Source: Streptomyces sp. NBC_00353 | GTDB lineage: Bacteria; Actinomycetota; Actinomycetes; Streptomycetales; Streptomycetaceae | Length of the DNA stretch: 64,000 nt | Assembly: GCF_036108815.1 (NCBI RefSeq) | Contig: NZ_CP107985.1 | Span: forward strand, 7,623,501-7,687,500 | Direction of reading: 5' to 3' | Shown: positions 22,419-30,950 of the stretch, one piece after another | How the letters are laid out: each line of letters opens with the position of its first letter | How positions within the stretch are numbered: the stretch's first letter is position 1 | Notes under the pieces: generated by a model | Seen by the model: the letters and a program-made list of their open reading frames with translations, nothing else | Database searches by the model: none | What the model was told of the DNA's origin: nothing | Made by a program: the position numbers and the translations under genes

Positions 22419-23494
22419 CGCGGTTCAGTCACGGGCTCGTGCTCGGCAAGTTCTATCCGCCGCACGCCGGCCATCACCACCTCGTCCGCACCGCCCAGGA
22501 CCGCTGCGAGCGGCTGACCGTCCTGGTCTGCGCCGCCTCCGTCGAGTCCGTCCCCCTCGCCGACCGGGTGGCCTGGATGCGGGAGGTGCACCCGGACGCA
22601 CGGGTCGTCGGCGCCGTCGACGACACCCGGATGGATCTCCACGACCCGGCGATCTGGGATGCCCACATGGCCGTCTTCAAGGGGGCCGTCCGGGAAAAGG
22701 TCGATGCGGTCTTCACCTCGGAGCCGTACGGGGACGAACTGGCCCGCCGGTTCGGTGCCGAATCCGTCTGCGTCGACCCCGACCGTACGGTCTTCCCGGT
22801 CTCCGGCACAGCCGTCCGCAAGGACCCGGTCGGCTGCTGGGACTTCCTCGAACCGCCCGTACGGGCCGCGCTCACCCGCCGCATCGTCGTCCTCGGCGCC
22901 GAGTCCACCGGCACCACCACGATGGCGCAGGCCCTCACCGATCACTACCGCCGACGCGGCGGCGTCTGGGCACAGACCCGGTATGTCGCCGAGTACGGGC
23001 GGGAGTTCAGCGAACAGAAGCTGGCCGCGCTGCGCACCCGGTGGCCCCGGGCGCAGTGGGAGGACGTCGCCTTCACCACCGACGACTTCCCGCTGATCGC
23101 CGCGGCCCAGAACGCCAAGGAGGAGGCGGCTGCCCGGACCGGGTCCCCGGTGCTCTTCTGCGACACCGACTCCTTCGCCACCACCCTCTGGCACGAGCGG
23201 TACATCGGAGGCCGCAACCCGCGCGTCGAGGAGACCGCCGACCGGGTCGCCCATCACCTGTGGCTGCTCACCGACCACGAGGGCGTCGCCTTCGAGGACG
23301 ACGGGCTGCGCGACGGCGAGGAGCTGCGGCCCTGGATGACCGACCGTTTCCGGATCGAACTCACCCGTACCGGGCGGCAGTTCATCGAACTCACCGGACC
23401 GCACCGGCAACGCCTGGACGCCGCGGTCGACGCCGTCGACGCTGTGCTCGCGGCGGGCTGGGACTTCGCCGCACCCCTCCCGGAGCGACGATGA
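22415..23494 (+). CDS. nadR: NMN adenylyltransferase / ribosylnicotinamide kinase
   Basis: Bifunctional salvage enzyme: the kinase converts nicotinamide riboside to NMN and the adenylyltransferase makes NAD+. 359 residues. The nucleotidyltransferase half starts GLVLGKFYPPHAGHHHLVR (HxGH motif) and has VSGTAVRKDP (ISTxxR-like). The kinase half starts near residue 155 with the P-loop VVLGAESTGTTT, then the acidic FCDTDSF. It lacks the N-terminal DNA-binding domain of enterobacterial NadR, so regulation falls to the NrtR encoded next. GTG 22415 overlaps the pnuC stop and its own stop overlaps the nrtR ATG. Confidence 0.93.
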   Translation: MTRFSHGLVLGKFYPPHAGHHHLVRTAQDRCERLTVLVCAASVESVPLADRVAWMREVHPDARVVGAVDDTRMDLHDPAIWDAHMAVFKGAVREKVDAVFTSEPYGDELARRFGAESVCVDPDRTVFPVSGTAVRKDPVGCWDFLEPPVRAALTRRIVVLGAESTGTTTMAQALTDHYRRRGGVWAQTRYVAEYGREFSEQKLAALRTRWPRAQWEDVAFTTDDFPLIAAAQNAKEEAAARTGSPVLFCDTDSFATTLWHERYIGGRNPRVEETADRVAHHLWLLTDHEGVAFEDDGLRDGEELRPWMTDRFRIELTRTGRQFIELTGPHRQRLDAAVDAVDAVLAAGWDFAAPLPERR

Positions 23495-24225
23495 GCACCG
23501 GCGCCCCCGAGGGCTACGACCCGTACGCCTTCGAACCGTTCGCGGTCACCGTCGACCTCGCCGTCTTCACGGTCCGCGACGGCCGGCTGCACGTCCTGCT
23601 CGTCGAGCGCGGCGAGGACCCGTACAAGGGCCACTGGGCGCTGCCCGGCGGCTTCGTGCTGCCCCGCGAGTCCGCCGAGGACGCCGCCCGCCGGGAGCTC
23701 GCGGAGGAGACCGGGCTGACCGAGGCAACCGTCTCCGCACTCCACCTGGAGCAGCTGCGCACCTACAGCGATCCGGACCGCGACCCCAGGATGCGGGTCG
23801 TCTCCGTCGCGTACACCGCACTCATTCCCGATCTGCCCGAGCCGCGTGGCGGCGGGGACGCGGCCAACGCCCGCTGGTGGGACGCCGGAGCACTCGGCGC
23901 GCTCGCCTTCGACCACGACCGCATCCTCACCGACGCGCACGACCGGATCGGCGCCAAACTCGAGTACACCTGCATTGCGACGGCCTTCTGCCCGGCCGAA
24001 TTCACCCTGGGCGAGCTCCAGCAGGTGTACGAGACGGTCTGGGGCGTCGAGCTCGACCGGCCCAACTTCCGGCGCAAGGTCCTCACCACGCCCGGCTTCG
24101 TCCAGGCCGTGGAGGGATCACCGCGCCGCACCGGCGGACGGGGGAAACCGGCCGCTCTGTACCGGGCGGGTGCCGCCACCGCCCTGCACCCTCCACTTCT
24201 GCGACCGGAAGGACGAAGCGCATGA
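23491..24225 (+). CDS. nrtR: NrtR-type Nudix transcriptional regulator
   Basis: About 244 residues: Nudix domain plus C-terminal winged helix, the layout of NrtR repressors of NAD metabolism. The Nudix box GGFVLPRESAEDAARREL then AEETGL is complete, so hydrolase activity may persist, unlike many NrtR proteins. The DNA-binding part (from about residue 150) includes TLGELQQVYETVWGVELDRP and NFRRKVLTTPGFV, the usual NrtR signature. ATGA overlaps join it to nadR and to the downstream ADP-ribosylglycohydrolase. Probable target is the palindrome at 21735-21751 (autoregulated operon). A plain Nudix hydrolase is the alternative, but the C-terminal motif argues against it. Confidence 0.88.
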   Translation: MSTGAPEGYDPYAFEPFAVTVDLAVFTVRDGRLHVLLVERGEDPYKGHWALPGGFVLPRESAEDAARRELAEETGLTEATVSALHLEQLRTYSDPDRDPRMRVVSVAYTALIPDLPEPRGGGDAANARWWDAGALGALAFDHDRILTDAHDRIGAKLEYTCIATAFCPAEFTLGELQQVYETVWGVELDRPNFRRKVLTTPGFVQAVEGSPRRTGGRGKPAALYRAGAATALHPPLLRPEGRSA

Positions 24226-25244
24226 TCGTGACCCGGACCATCACCAAACAGGCCGCCACCGGCGCACTGACCGGGCTCGCCCTCGGCGACGCGCTGGGCT
24301 TCCCGACCGAGTTCAACAATGTGCCGTCGATCCTCGCCAAGTGCGGGCCGTGGCGGCAGATGCGGCTGCCGAACCCCGCGTTCGTCAGCGACGACACGCA
24401 GATGACGCTGGCCCTCGCGCGGGGCATCCGCACCGCCATGGACCGCGGACTGCTCACCCCGCTGCGGCTGGTCCGGCCGGTGCGCGAGGAGTTCGTCGAT
24501 TGGTACCACTCGCCGGACAACAACCGCGCCCCCGGCCGCACCTGTATGAGCGCCTGCCGGCTGCTCGACAGCGAACGGCCCTGGCAGGAGGCCAGCCAGA
24601 CCGGCTCCAAGGGATGCGGCGCCAATATGCGGGTGGCGCCGGTCGGGCTCGTACCGGGGCTGAGCGAGGAACAGCGCTCCGGTGCGGCGCAGTTGCAGGC
24701 CGCCCTCACACACGGCCATCCCACGGCGCTCGCCGCCTCCGACCTGATGGCACGCGCGGTGTATCTGTTGGCGCAGGGTGCGGAGCCGACGGGGCTGATC
24801 GGGCAGCTGCGTTCGTACGCGTACGAGAACGGCAGCCGCTACCTCACGCGCTGGCTCGGCGACCTGTGGCGGTACGCGGGTGACGACTCGGGCGAGAGCT
24901 ACATCCAGCGCGGCTGGGACGAGTGCCTGACCGCACTGGGCCGAGTCCAGGACGCCCTGCGCGACCCGTCACCGGAGACCGACCCGTGCGAGGCGACCGG
25001 CGACGGCTGGATCGCCGAGGACGCCCTCGCCACGGCCCTGCACTGCTTCCTGCTCTTCCCCGACGAACCGGTCACCGCACTGCGCCGGGCCGCCTGCACC
25101 CGCGGCGACTCGGACTCCATCGGCTGCCTGACCGGGGCGCTGGCCGGGGCGCATCTGGGGGCCGGGGCGTGGCCCAAGGAGTGGTCGGAGCGGATCGAGT
25201 ACCGCAGCGACCTGCTGTCGCTGGGGGCGCTCTGGGACTCTTGA
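24222..25244 (+). CDS. ADP-ribosylglycohydrolase family protein
   Basis: DraG/ARH-like enzyme that would remove ADP-ribose from a protein, nucleic acid or small molecule. 340 residues. Metal and substrate motifs: TGALTGLALGDALGFPTEF at the N-terminus, SDDTQMTLALARGI, and the late metal site TRGDSDSIGCLTGALAGAHL. ATG overlaps the nrtR stop. Placement at the end of an NAD-salvage operon under an ADP-ribose-responsive regulator suggests recycling of ADP-ribose from NAD turnover; that is inference. Three bases separate it from the nucleotidyltransferase gene. Confidence 0.9.
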   Translation: MIVTRTITKQAATGALTGLALGDALGFPTEFNNVPSILAKCGPWRQMRLPNPAFVSDDTQMTLALARGIRTAMDRGLLTPLRLVRPVREEFVDWYHSPDNNRAPGRTCMSACRLLDSERPWQEASQTGSKGCGANMRVAPVGLVPGLSEEQRSGAAQLQAALTHGHPTALAASDLMARAVYLLAQGAEPTGLIGQLRSYAYENGSRYLTRWLGDLWRYAGDDSGESYIQRGWDECLTALGRVQDALRDPSPETDPCEATGDGWIAEDALATALHCFLLFPDEPVTALRRAACTRGDSDSIGCLTGALAGAHLGAGAWPKEWSERIEYRSDLLSLGALWDS

Positions 25245-25247
25245 CCC

Positions 25248-26060
25248 ATGCGTACGGAAACGATCCACCTCCACGAGGCCGGGCTGCCGGTCACGGACTT
25301 CGGCCCGGTCCTCGCCGAAGAGCCGGGACCCCTGCTGTTCGCCACGGTCTCCGGGGCGCATCTGTACGGGTTTCCGTCCCGGGACTCGGACGTGGACCTG
25401 CGGGGGGTCCACCTCCTGCCGGCCGAGGACCTGGTGGGGCTGCGCGAACCGGACGAGACACGCTCGCGGATGTGGGACCGGGAAGGGGTCGAGATGGACC
25501 TCGTCACCCACGATCTGCGGAAGTTCGTCCGGCTGATGCTGAAGCCGAACGGCTATGTGCTGGAGCAGCTGCTGTCGCCGCTGGTGGTGCACACGAGTGA
25601 GCTGCACGCGGAACTGATCGAGCTGGCGCCCGCGGTACTGACGCGCAACCACGCGCACCACTACCGGGGTTTCGCGAACACGCAGCGGCGGCTGTTCGAG
25701 AGGACCGGCGAACTGAAACCGCTGCTCTACACATTCCGGGCGCTGCTGACCGGCATTCATCTGATGCGCAGTGGCGAGGTGCTCGCGCATCTGCCGACGC
25801 TCCTGGGGGACGTGGCGGCGCCCGCGTATCTGCCCGAGCTGATCGAGACGAAGGCCGCGGCCGAGCACGGGGGAGCGGGGGGTGTGGACGGTGCGGTCGT
25901 GTCCCGGGACGTCGAGGCGCTGCACCGGGTGCTGGACGAGGCGCAGACGGAGTCGGGGCTGCCGGATGGCGCGGGAGGGTTCGACGGGCTGCACGAACTC
26001 GTGGTGCGAGCGCGGCTGAAAGGGCTCGGGACTCTGTCCTCAAGCTCCCCCACAGCCTGA
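25248..26060 (+). CDS. Predicted nucleotidyltransferase (pol beta superfamily)
   Basis: 270 residues, of the YcgL-like class of predicted nucleotidyltransferases. The active-site motif is ATVSGAHLYGFPSRDSDVDL (G-G/S helix with DSDVD), and a third acidic residue may be in GVEMDLVTHDL. The rest is helical (KFVRLMLKPNGYVLEQLLSP; NHAHHYRGFANTQRRLFE). Its ATG is three bases after the ADP-ribosylglycohydrolase stop, so it is probably the last gene of the NAD operon. Whether it adenylylates a protein, RNA or a metabolite is unknown. A paralogue lies convergent immediately downstream. Confidence 0.8.
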   Translation: MRTETIHLHEAGLPVTDFGPVLAEEPGPLLFATVSGAHLYGFPSRDSDVDLRGVHLLPAEDLVGLREPDETRSRMWDREGVEMDLVTHDLRKFVRLMLKPNGYVLEQLLSPLVVHTSELHAELIELAPAVLTRNHAHHYRGFANTQRRLFERTGELKPLLYTFRALLTGIHLMRSGEVLAHLPTLLGDVAAPAYLPELIETKAAAEHGGAGGVDGAVVSRDVEALHRVLDEAQTESGLPDGAGGFDGLHELVVRARLKGLGTLSSSSPTA

Positions 26061-26132
26061 GGGACATGATCGGTTGTCGTACGTCTGCGGCCCGTCCGCC
26101 GGGACGTCGCGGACACCGGTCAGGGCGGCCGG

Positions 26133-26837
26133 TCACCCCTTGTCGGGCAATGATGCGGACGCCCTGCGGGTGCGGACGAGGAAGTCCTCCACCCGGGCCC
26201 GGTCCGGCTCCGGTGGGAGCGGGGAGCCCGGTGCCGACGCGTCGTTCTCCTCGGCCAGCCGCGTCATGCGGCGCTCCACCTCCGGCCACGGGACCTCGCC
26301 CCGCTTCACCGCGAGCAGGTCCTCCCTGGCCTCGCCCACCTCGATCGTCAGCTCGCCCGTACGCAGCAGATCCCGGCCGCTCGCCAGCAGTCGCAGCAGA
26401 TGCATGGCGTGCTTCCAGCGCGGCGCACCGTACTGCCGGACATCCGCCTCCAGCTTCTTGCGCTGCCCCAGCGCGTAGCGGACGAAGGTCTGGTGGGCGA
26501 GGCGGGACAGGAACGCGCCGCGCAGGGAGAGGAGTTCATGGCCGACCGCGTCGGCCCGTTCCACCAGCGGCGAGTGGAGGCACTCCAGCACATTGGGGTT
26601 GGCGCGCAGCGCCAGTTCGCAAAAGCGCTCCAGCTCCCAGGAGAACTGCTCCTGCGCCGGGCCCTCGACATGCGTCGGCGGTTTGTCGAACCGCCAGAAC
26701 AGCGGGGTCGGCGCCAGGTAGACACCGCGCCGGTCGGTGTCGCTGTCGCCCGTGGCCAGCCCGAACGCACGTGAGCCCATCACACAGGAGTAGACCGTGT
26801 GATCGCGTACGAGAGTCTCGGCATCGGGGGTGATCAT
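26133..26837 (-). CDS. Second predicted nucleotidyltransferase, convergent paralogue
   Basis: About 234 residues, related to the protein at 25248-26060: VYSCVMGSRAFGLATGDSDT then DRRGVYLAP is the same G-S plus DSD motif, and LALRANPNVLECLHSPLV matches the LMLKPNGYVLEQLLSPLV segment of its neighbour. ATG 26837 gives MITPDAETLVRDHTVYSC; longer readings upstream are out of character. The genes converge with a 72-base gap, so they are not co-transcribed. The pair looks like an old duplication with inversion or two related acquisitions. Function unknown. Confidence 0.8.
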   Translation of the reverse strand: MITPDAETLVRDHTVYSCVMGSRAFGLATGDSDTDRRGVYLAPTPLFWRFDKPPTHVEGPAQEQFSWELERFCELALRANPNVLECLHSPLVERADAVGHELLSLRGAFLSRLAHQTFVRYALGQRKKLEADVRQYGAPRWKHAMHLLRLLASGRDLLRTGELTIEVGEAREDLLAVKRGEVPWPEVERRMTRLAEENDASAPGSPLPPEPDRARVEDFLVRTRRASASLPDKG

Positions 26838-27055
26838 GCGGGTGAGGGTACGCGAGGGGGCCTCGTGTGCTTCGTCGTCCGGGCAGGGGGACAGCATGCG
26901 CCGCGGGGCGGTGCGGACGCGGAGGTCGCCGAGGCCGCGTTGCCGGCGGATGTCCTTGGCCGTCGGTCCGACGGCGGCCGTCGGGCCCCGAGTGGCAGAA
27001 GCCCTGGTTCTGATCGACATTGTCGATAATCCATCCCCTTCGGAAGGGCAGAACC

Positions 27056-27490
27056 ATGGCAGGAAACGACCTCGGCAGTCTGCTGGGCGGCTTGCTGGGC
27101 GGCGGAAGCCAGGGCGGGGGTTCCGGCAACGCCGGGAACATCCTCGGAGCACTGCTGGGCACGCTGGGCGGCAACACGGGCGGCGGGGGCGGGGGCGGTG
27201 CGAACGCTCTTGAGGGCCTGATCGGGATGCTCACCAAGTCCGGCCTTCTCGACCAGGCCCAGTCCTGGGTCGGGACCGGTGAGAACAAGCCGGTCAGCGG
27301 CGCCCAGATCGCGCAGGCGCTGCCGGACGAAACCCTGCAGAAGGTCGCCCAGGATGCGGGGGTGTCGACGGAGCAGGCGGCCGACGACATCGCCAGGTCG
27401 CTGCCCGAGGCGGTCGACAAGCTGACCCCCGCGGGCGAGGTCCCGAAGGGCGGCTCGCTCGAGGACCTGATCCGGGCGCAGGCGCTCTGA
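27056..27490 (+). CDS. YidB-like protein (DUF937)
   Basis: 144 residues, soluble and Gly-rich. The N-terminus has repeated LGSLLGGLLGGG and ILGALLGTLGGN blocks. The C-terminal half is the conserved YidB region: LIGMLTKSGLLDQAQSWVG, NKPVSGAQIAQALPDETLQK and AGVSTEQAADDIARSLPEAV, ending LIRAQAL. Function unproven in any organism I know of. ATG 27056 is chosen for its match to the family; an in-frame ATG at 27020 is less likely. Confidence 0.85.
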   Translation: MAGNDLGSLLGGLLGGGSQGGGSGNAGNILGALLGTLGGNTGGGGGGGANALEGLIGMLTKSGLLDQAQSWVGTGENKPVSGAQIAQALPDETLQKVAQDAGVSTEQAADDIARSLPEAVDKLTPAGEVPKGGSLEDLIRAQAL

Positions 27491-27510
27491 GCGTTCCGGG
27501 CCGGCCGAAC

Positions 27511-27554
27511 CCCGTATCGACTTCCTGTACAGTTGTCCAGGAAATCGATACGGG
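27511..27554. promoter_or_regulatory. Long imperfect palindrome, candidate TetR operator
   Basis: Arms CCCGTATCGACTTCCTG (27511-27527) and CAGGAAATCGATACGGG (27538-27554) match at 16 of 17 positions; the 10-base centre TACAGTTGTC adds a further partial match. It ends at the ribosome binding site of the DUF1304 gene, whose operon partner is a TetR-family regulator. An autoregulatory operator is the simplest reading. The RNA could also form a hairpin hiding the GGGAGG. Confidence 0.65.
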
Positions 27555-27566
27555 AGGCCATCCGCC

Positions 27567-27929
27567 ATGCACATCGCAGCCCAGGTGCTGGTCGCACTGG
27601 TCGCGCTGATCCACGCCTATTTCCTGGTGCTCGAAATGTTCCTGTGGGACACCGCGCGCGGCCGGAAGGTCTTCGCCACCACCCCGGCGTTCTCCCGGGA
27701 GAGCGCCCGGCTCGCCGCGAACCAGGGCCTGTACAACGGGTTCATGGCCGCCGGACTCGTCTGGAGTCTGATCGCGGGCGACCCTGTCGCGTACCAGGCG
27801 CAGATCTTCTTCCTCGGCTGCCTGATCGTCGCCGGGGTGTACGGAGCGGCCACCGTGAGCCGCAAGATCCTGCTCGTCCAGGCGGCCCCCGCCGCCACGG
27901 CCCTCGTCCTCGTCCTGCTCGCGGGCTGA
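27567..27929 (+). CDS. DUF1304 small membrane protein
   Basis: 120 residues with four predicted membrane segments: VLVALVALIHAYFLVLEMFL, GLYNGFMAAGLVWSLIAG, IFFLGCLIVAGVYGAATVS and QAAPAATALVLVLLAG. The first segment with HAYFLVLEMFLW and the ANQGLYNGFMAAGL motif are typical of DUF1304. Function unknown; members are often controlled by neighbouring regulators. It precedes a TetR gene by four bases and lies directly after the palindrome at 27511-27554, so it is probably the regulated target. Confidence 0.88.
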   Translation: MHIAAQVLVALVALIHAYFLVLEMFLWDTARGRKVFATTPAFSRESARLAANQGLYNGFMAAGLVWSLIAGDPVAYQAQIFFLGCLIVAGVYGAATVSRKILLVQAAPAATALVLVLLAG

Positions 27930-27933
27930 GCCC

Positions 27934-28524
27934 ATGACGCCCGCAGCGACGGCAGGCGGCGGAGACCCGCGTACGGCACGCACCCGCGGCAAGCTCCGCG
28001 AGGCGCTTCTCGCGGCCTGCGAGGAACAGCCACTCGACGAGGTCAGCGTCTCCGACGTGGTCCGCAGGGCCGGAGTCGGCCGGGCCACCTTCTATCTGCA
28101 CTACGACGATCTGCGCGCCCTGGCCGTGGACGCCTGCGCGGAGATCGTCCGGCAGGCGGTCGAGGCCCTGCACGCCTGGGACGAGGTGCCGCCCGGTCCC
28201 GAGGCGCCCCCCGCCGAGCTCGTCGCCCTGCTGGAGGCAGTCCGCACCCGGGCCGAGGTCTACCGGAGCCTGCTGCGCGCCGGCGGCGGCGGACCGCTCG
28301 GCGAGCTGCTGCACCAGGAGCTGCGGCAGCGCAGCATCAGCGAACTGCGCCGTCGCCGCCCTCCGGGCTCCGCGGAGGACCTGATCGCGAGCGCCGTCGC
28401 CGGACTGTTCACCGGTGTCCTCGCCGACTGGGTGCACGGCCGGACCGATGCCACCCCGGCGCAGCTGGCGGGCGGGATCTGGCGGATGCTGCTGGCCGTG
28501 CACACCGCCGCCGCTCCCCGCTGA
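27934..28524 (+). CDS. TetR-family transcriptional regulator
   Basis: 196 residues. The N-terminal helix-turn-helix covers about residues 17-63: TRGKLREALLAACEEQPLDE then VSVSDVVRRAGVGRATFYLH, with the TetR-typical YxHYxD (FYLHYDDLRAL). The remaining helices would bind an unknown ligand. ATG 27934 lies four bases after the DUF1304 stop, so the two form an operon. Likely repressor of its own operon through the upstream palindrome. Confidence 0.88.
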   Translation: MTPAATAGGGDPRTARTRGKLREALLAACEEQPLDEVSVSDVVRRAGVGRATFYLHYDDLRALAVDACAEIVRQAVEALHAWDEVPPGPEAPPAELVALLEAVRTRAEVYRSLLRAGGGGPLGELLHQELRQRSISELRRRRPPGSAEDLIASAVAGLFTGVLADWVHGRTDATPAQLAGGIWRMLLAVHTAAAPR

Positions 28525-28664
28525 CCTCGCGTCTCACCCACAGAGCACCCCGGCCGCCCGCCGCCCCGCCCCTCTAGGCTGAAATCGCGCAGGCGGGCAC
28601 AGAGCAGGCGCGACAAGCACGAAACGGCATGAAGAGAAGCGCACGAAGAAGTGAGGAGCCAGAC

Positions 28665-29027
28665 GTGGCGGTACGAGCGGTCCGTGGAGCGGTCCAGCTG
28701 GAGCGGGACGAGGCCGGACACATGGACGAGCAGGTCAGCGCCCTGCTCACCGCCGTCCTGGAGCGTAACGGCCTCGTTGCCGACGACCTGATCAGCATCT
28801 GGTTCACCGCCACCCCCGATCTGCACAGCGACTTCCCGGCCGCCGCCGCCCGGGGCATCGGCATCGTCGACGTACCGCTGATCTGCGCCCAGGAGCTCGA
28901 CATCGTGGGGGCGATGCCCCGCGTGGTGCGCATCCTCGCCCATGTCGAGACGTACCTTGCGAAGTCCGAGATACAGCATGTCTACCTCGGTGCCACCGCC
29001 GCCCTCCGCAAGGACATTGCCCAGTGA
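28665..29027 (+). CDS. aroH: Chorismate mutase, AroH type
   Basis: Converts chorismate to prephenate, the branch point to Phe and Tyr. 120 residues, the length of the trimeric AroH class. Motifs: VRAVRGAVQLERDEAGHMDE (active-site Arg region), DLISIWFTATPDLHSDFPAA, then GIVDVPLICAQELDIVGAMP and RVVRILAHVETYL. GTG 28665 follows GAGGAG. The GTGA overlap with tyrA couples two consecutive enzymes of tyrosine synthesis. Confidence 0.95.
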   Translation: MAVRAVRGAVQLERDEAGHMDEQVSALLTAVLERNGLVADDLISIWFTATPDLHSDFPAAAARGIGIVDVPLICAQELDIVGAMPRVVRILAHVETYLAKSEIQHVYLGATAALRKDIAQ

Positions 29028-30109
29028 GAACTGCCGTCGTCATCGGAACCGGCCTGGTCGGCACCTCCGCAGCCCTCGCCCTCGCCGGGCGTGGCATCCA
29101 TGTCCACCTGGTCGACCACGACCCGGCGTCCGCCCGCACGGCGGCCGCGCTCGGCGCCGGTACGGACGAGGCGCCCGAGGGCCGCGTCGACCTGGCGATC
29201 GTCGCCGTACCGCCCGCCCATGTGGCCTCGGTGCTCGCCACCGCCATGCGGGACGGCATCGCCCGCGGCTACCTCGACGTCGCCAGCGTCAAGGGCGGCC
29301 CCCGCCGCGAGCTGGAAGCCCTCGGCGTCGACCTCACGCCGTACATCGGTACGCACCCGATGGCGGGCAAGGAGCGATCCGGCCCGCTCGCCGCCACCGC
29401 CGACCTCTTCGAGGGCCGTCCCTGGGTCCTCACGCCGACCCGGGACACCGACACCGAGGTCCTCAACCTCGCCCTGGAGCTGGTCGCGCTCTGCCGCGCC
29501 GTCCCGGTCGTCATGGACGCCGACGCCCACGACCGGGCCGTCGCCCTCGTCTCCCACACCCCGCAGCTGATCTCGTCGATGGTCGCCGCCCGCCTGGAGG
29601 AGGCCGACGAGACGGCCGTACGCCTCTGTGGCCAGGGCATAAGAGATGTCACCCGGATCGCGGCCTCCGATCCCCGGATGTGGGTGGAGATCCTCTCCGC
29701 CAACCCCGGACCGGTCGCGGACGTGCTCGCCGGGGTCGCCGCCGATCTCGAGGGGACGGTCCGGGCGCTGCGCAGCCTCCAGTCCGGCGACGACGACAAG
29801 CGCCGCGAAGGCACCGACTCCATCGAGGACGTCCTGCGCCGCGGCAACGCGGGCCGGGTCAGGGTCCCCGGGAAGCACGGGGCGGCCCCGGCGGCATACG
29901 ACATCGTGGCCGTTCTCATCAGCGACCGGCCGGGCGAGCTGGCCGGGATCTTCGCGGACGCGGGCAAGGCCGGGATCAACGTCGAGGACGTCCGTATCGA
30001 GCACGCCACCGGGCAGCAGGCCGGCCTGGTGCAGCTGATGGTCGAGCCGAGCGTGGCCCCGGCACTCGCCTCGGCGCTTCGCGAGCGGGGCTGGTCGATC
30101 CGCCAGTAG
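29024..30109 (+). CDS. tyrA: Prephenate dehydrogenase
   Basis: NAD(P)-dependent oxidative decarboxylation of prephenate to 4-hydroxyphenylpyruvate. 361 residues. The Rossmann start is TAVVIGTGLVGTSAALALAG. Catalytic and substrate residues lie in YIGTHPMAGKERSGP (conserved His), DAHDRAVALVSHTPQLISS and GIRDVTRIAASDPRMWVEIL. A C-terminal ACT domain (YDIVAVLISDRPGELAGIFA) suggests feedback control, probably by tyrosine. GTG overlaps the aroH stop. Confidence 0.94.
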   Translation: MRTAVVIGTGLVGTSAALALAGRGIHVHLVDHDPASARTAAALGAGTDEAPEGRVDLAIVAVPPAHVASVLATAMRDGIARGYLDVASVKGGPRRELEALGVDLTPYIGTHPMAGKERSGPLAATADLFEGRPWVLTPTRDTDTEVLNLALELVALCRAVPVVMDADAHDRAVALVSHTPQLISSMVAARLEEADETAVRLCGQGIRDVTRIAASDPRMWVEILSANPGPVADVLAGVAADLEGTVRALRSLQSGDDDKRREGTDSIEDVLRRGNAGRVRVPGKHGAAPAAYDIVAVLISDRPGELAGIFADAGKAGINVEDVRIEHATGQQAGLVQLMVEPSVAPALASALRERGWSIRQ

Positions 30110-30245
30110 GCCCTTGGCGGCCGGGGTCCGCGGCAGTTGTCCACAGGGGTGCAAAGGACCGTCCCGACACTCGGTAACCTTGTGCGGGGCGGGTTCGCGC
30201 GCCCTCGTCCCGCCCACCCCGTGTACCAGGAAGGTGTCCACCACC

Positions 30246-30950
30246 GTGGAAACCGTAAGCGCCGCAGCCCGGACGGCCCCGGCCGCAGTGATCGTCGCCA
30301 TCGACGGGCCCTCCGGCACCGGCAAGTCGAGCACGTCGAAGGCCGTCGCCGCAAAGCTCGGCCTGAGCTACCTGGACACCGGTGCCCAGTACCGGGCGAT
30401 CACCTGGTGGATGCTGAACAACGGCATCGACGTGCAGGACGCCGTGGAGGTCGCGACCGCCGCGTCGAAGCCGGTCATCGTCTCCGGCACGGACCCGGCC
30501 GCCCCGACGATCACGGTCGACGGCGAGGACGCCGCAGGCCCGATCCGTACGCAGGAGGTCACCTCGAAGGTCAGCGCCGTCAGCGCGGTCCCCGAGGTGC
30601 GTGCCCGGATCACCGAGCTGCAGCGGTCCATCGCCGCGGCCGCCGAGATCGGCATCGTCGTCGAGGGCCGTGACATCGGCACCACCGTGCTGCCCGACGC
30701 CGACCTCAAGATCTTCCTGACCGCCTCCCCGGAGGCCCGCGCGGCCCGCCGCAGCGGAGAGGTGAAGGGCTCCGATCTCGCCACCACCAAGGAGGCGCTG
30801 ATAAAGCGGGACACCGCGGACTCCAGCCGCAAGACCTCGCCGCTCGCCAAGGCGGACGACGCGGTCGAGGTGGACACCACCGACCTGACCCTGCAGCAGG
30901 TCATCGAGTGCGTCGTCACCCTTGTCGAGGAGAAGCGGGCCGCGAAGTGA
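30246..30950 (+). CDS. cmk: Cytidylate kinase
   Basis: Phosphorylates CMP and dCMP using ATP. About 234 residues. P-loop VIVAIDGPSGTGKSSTSKAV; CMP-binding region SYLDTGAQYRAITWWML (conserved D-TG-YRA); VVEGRDIGTTVLPDADLKIF and the lid region RAARRSGEVKG then SSRKTSPLAKADDAVEVDTT. GTG 30246 has AGGAAGG about ten bases upstream. Its stop overlaps the acyltransferase GTG. The order cmk-plsC-der is a common actinobacterial cluster. Confidence 0.95.
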   Translation: METVSAAARTAPAAVIVAIDGPSGTGKSSTSKAVAAKLGLSYLDTGAQYRAITWWMLNNGIDVQDAVEVATAASKPVIVSGTDPAAPTITVDGEDAAGPIRTQEVTSKVSAVSAVPEVRARITELQRSIAAAAEIGIVVEGRDIGTTVLPDADLKIFLTASPEARAARRSGEVKGSDLATTKEALIKRDTADSSRKTSPLAKADDAVEVDTTDLTLQQVIECVVTLVEEKRAAK

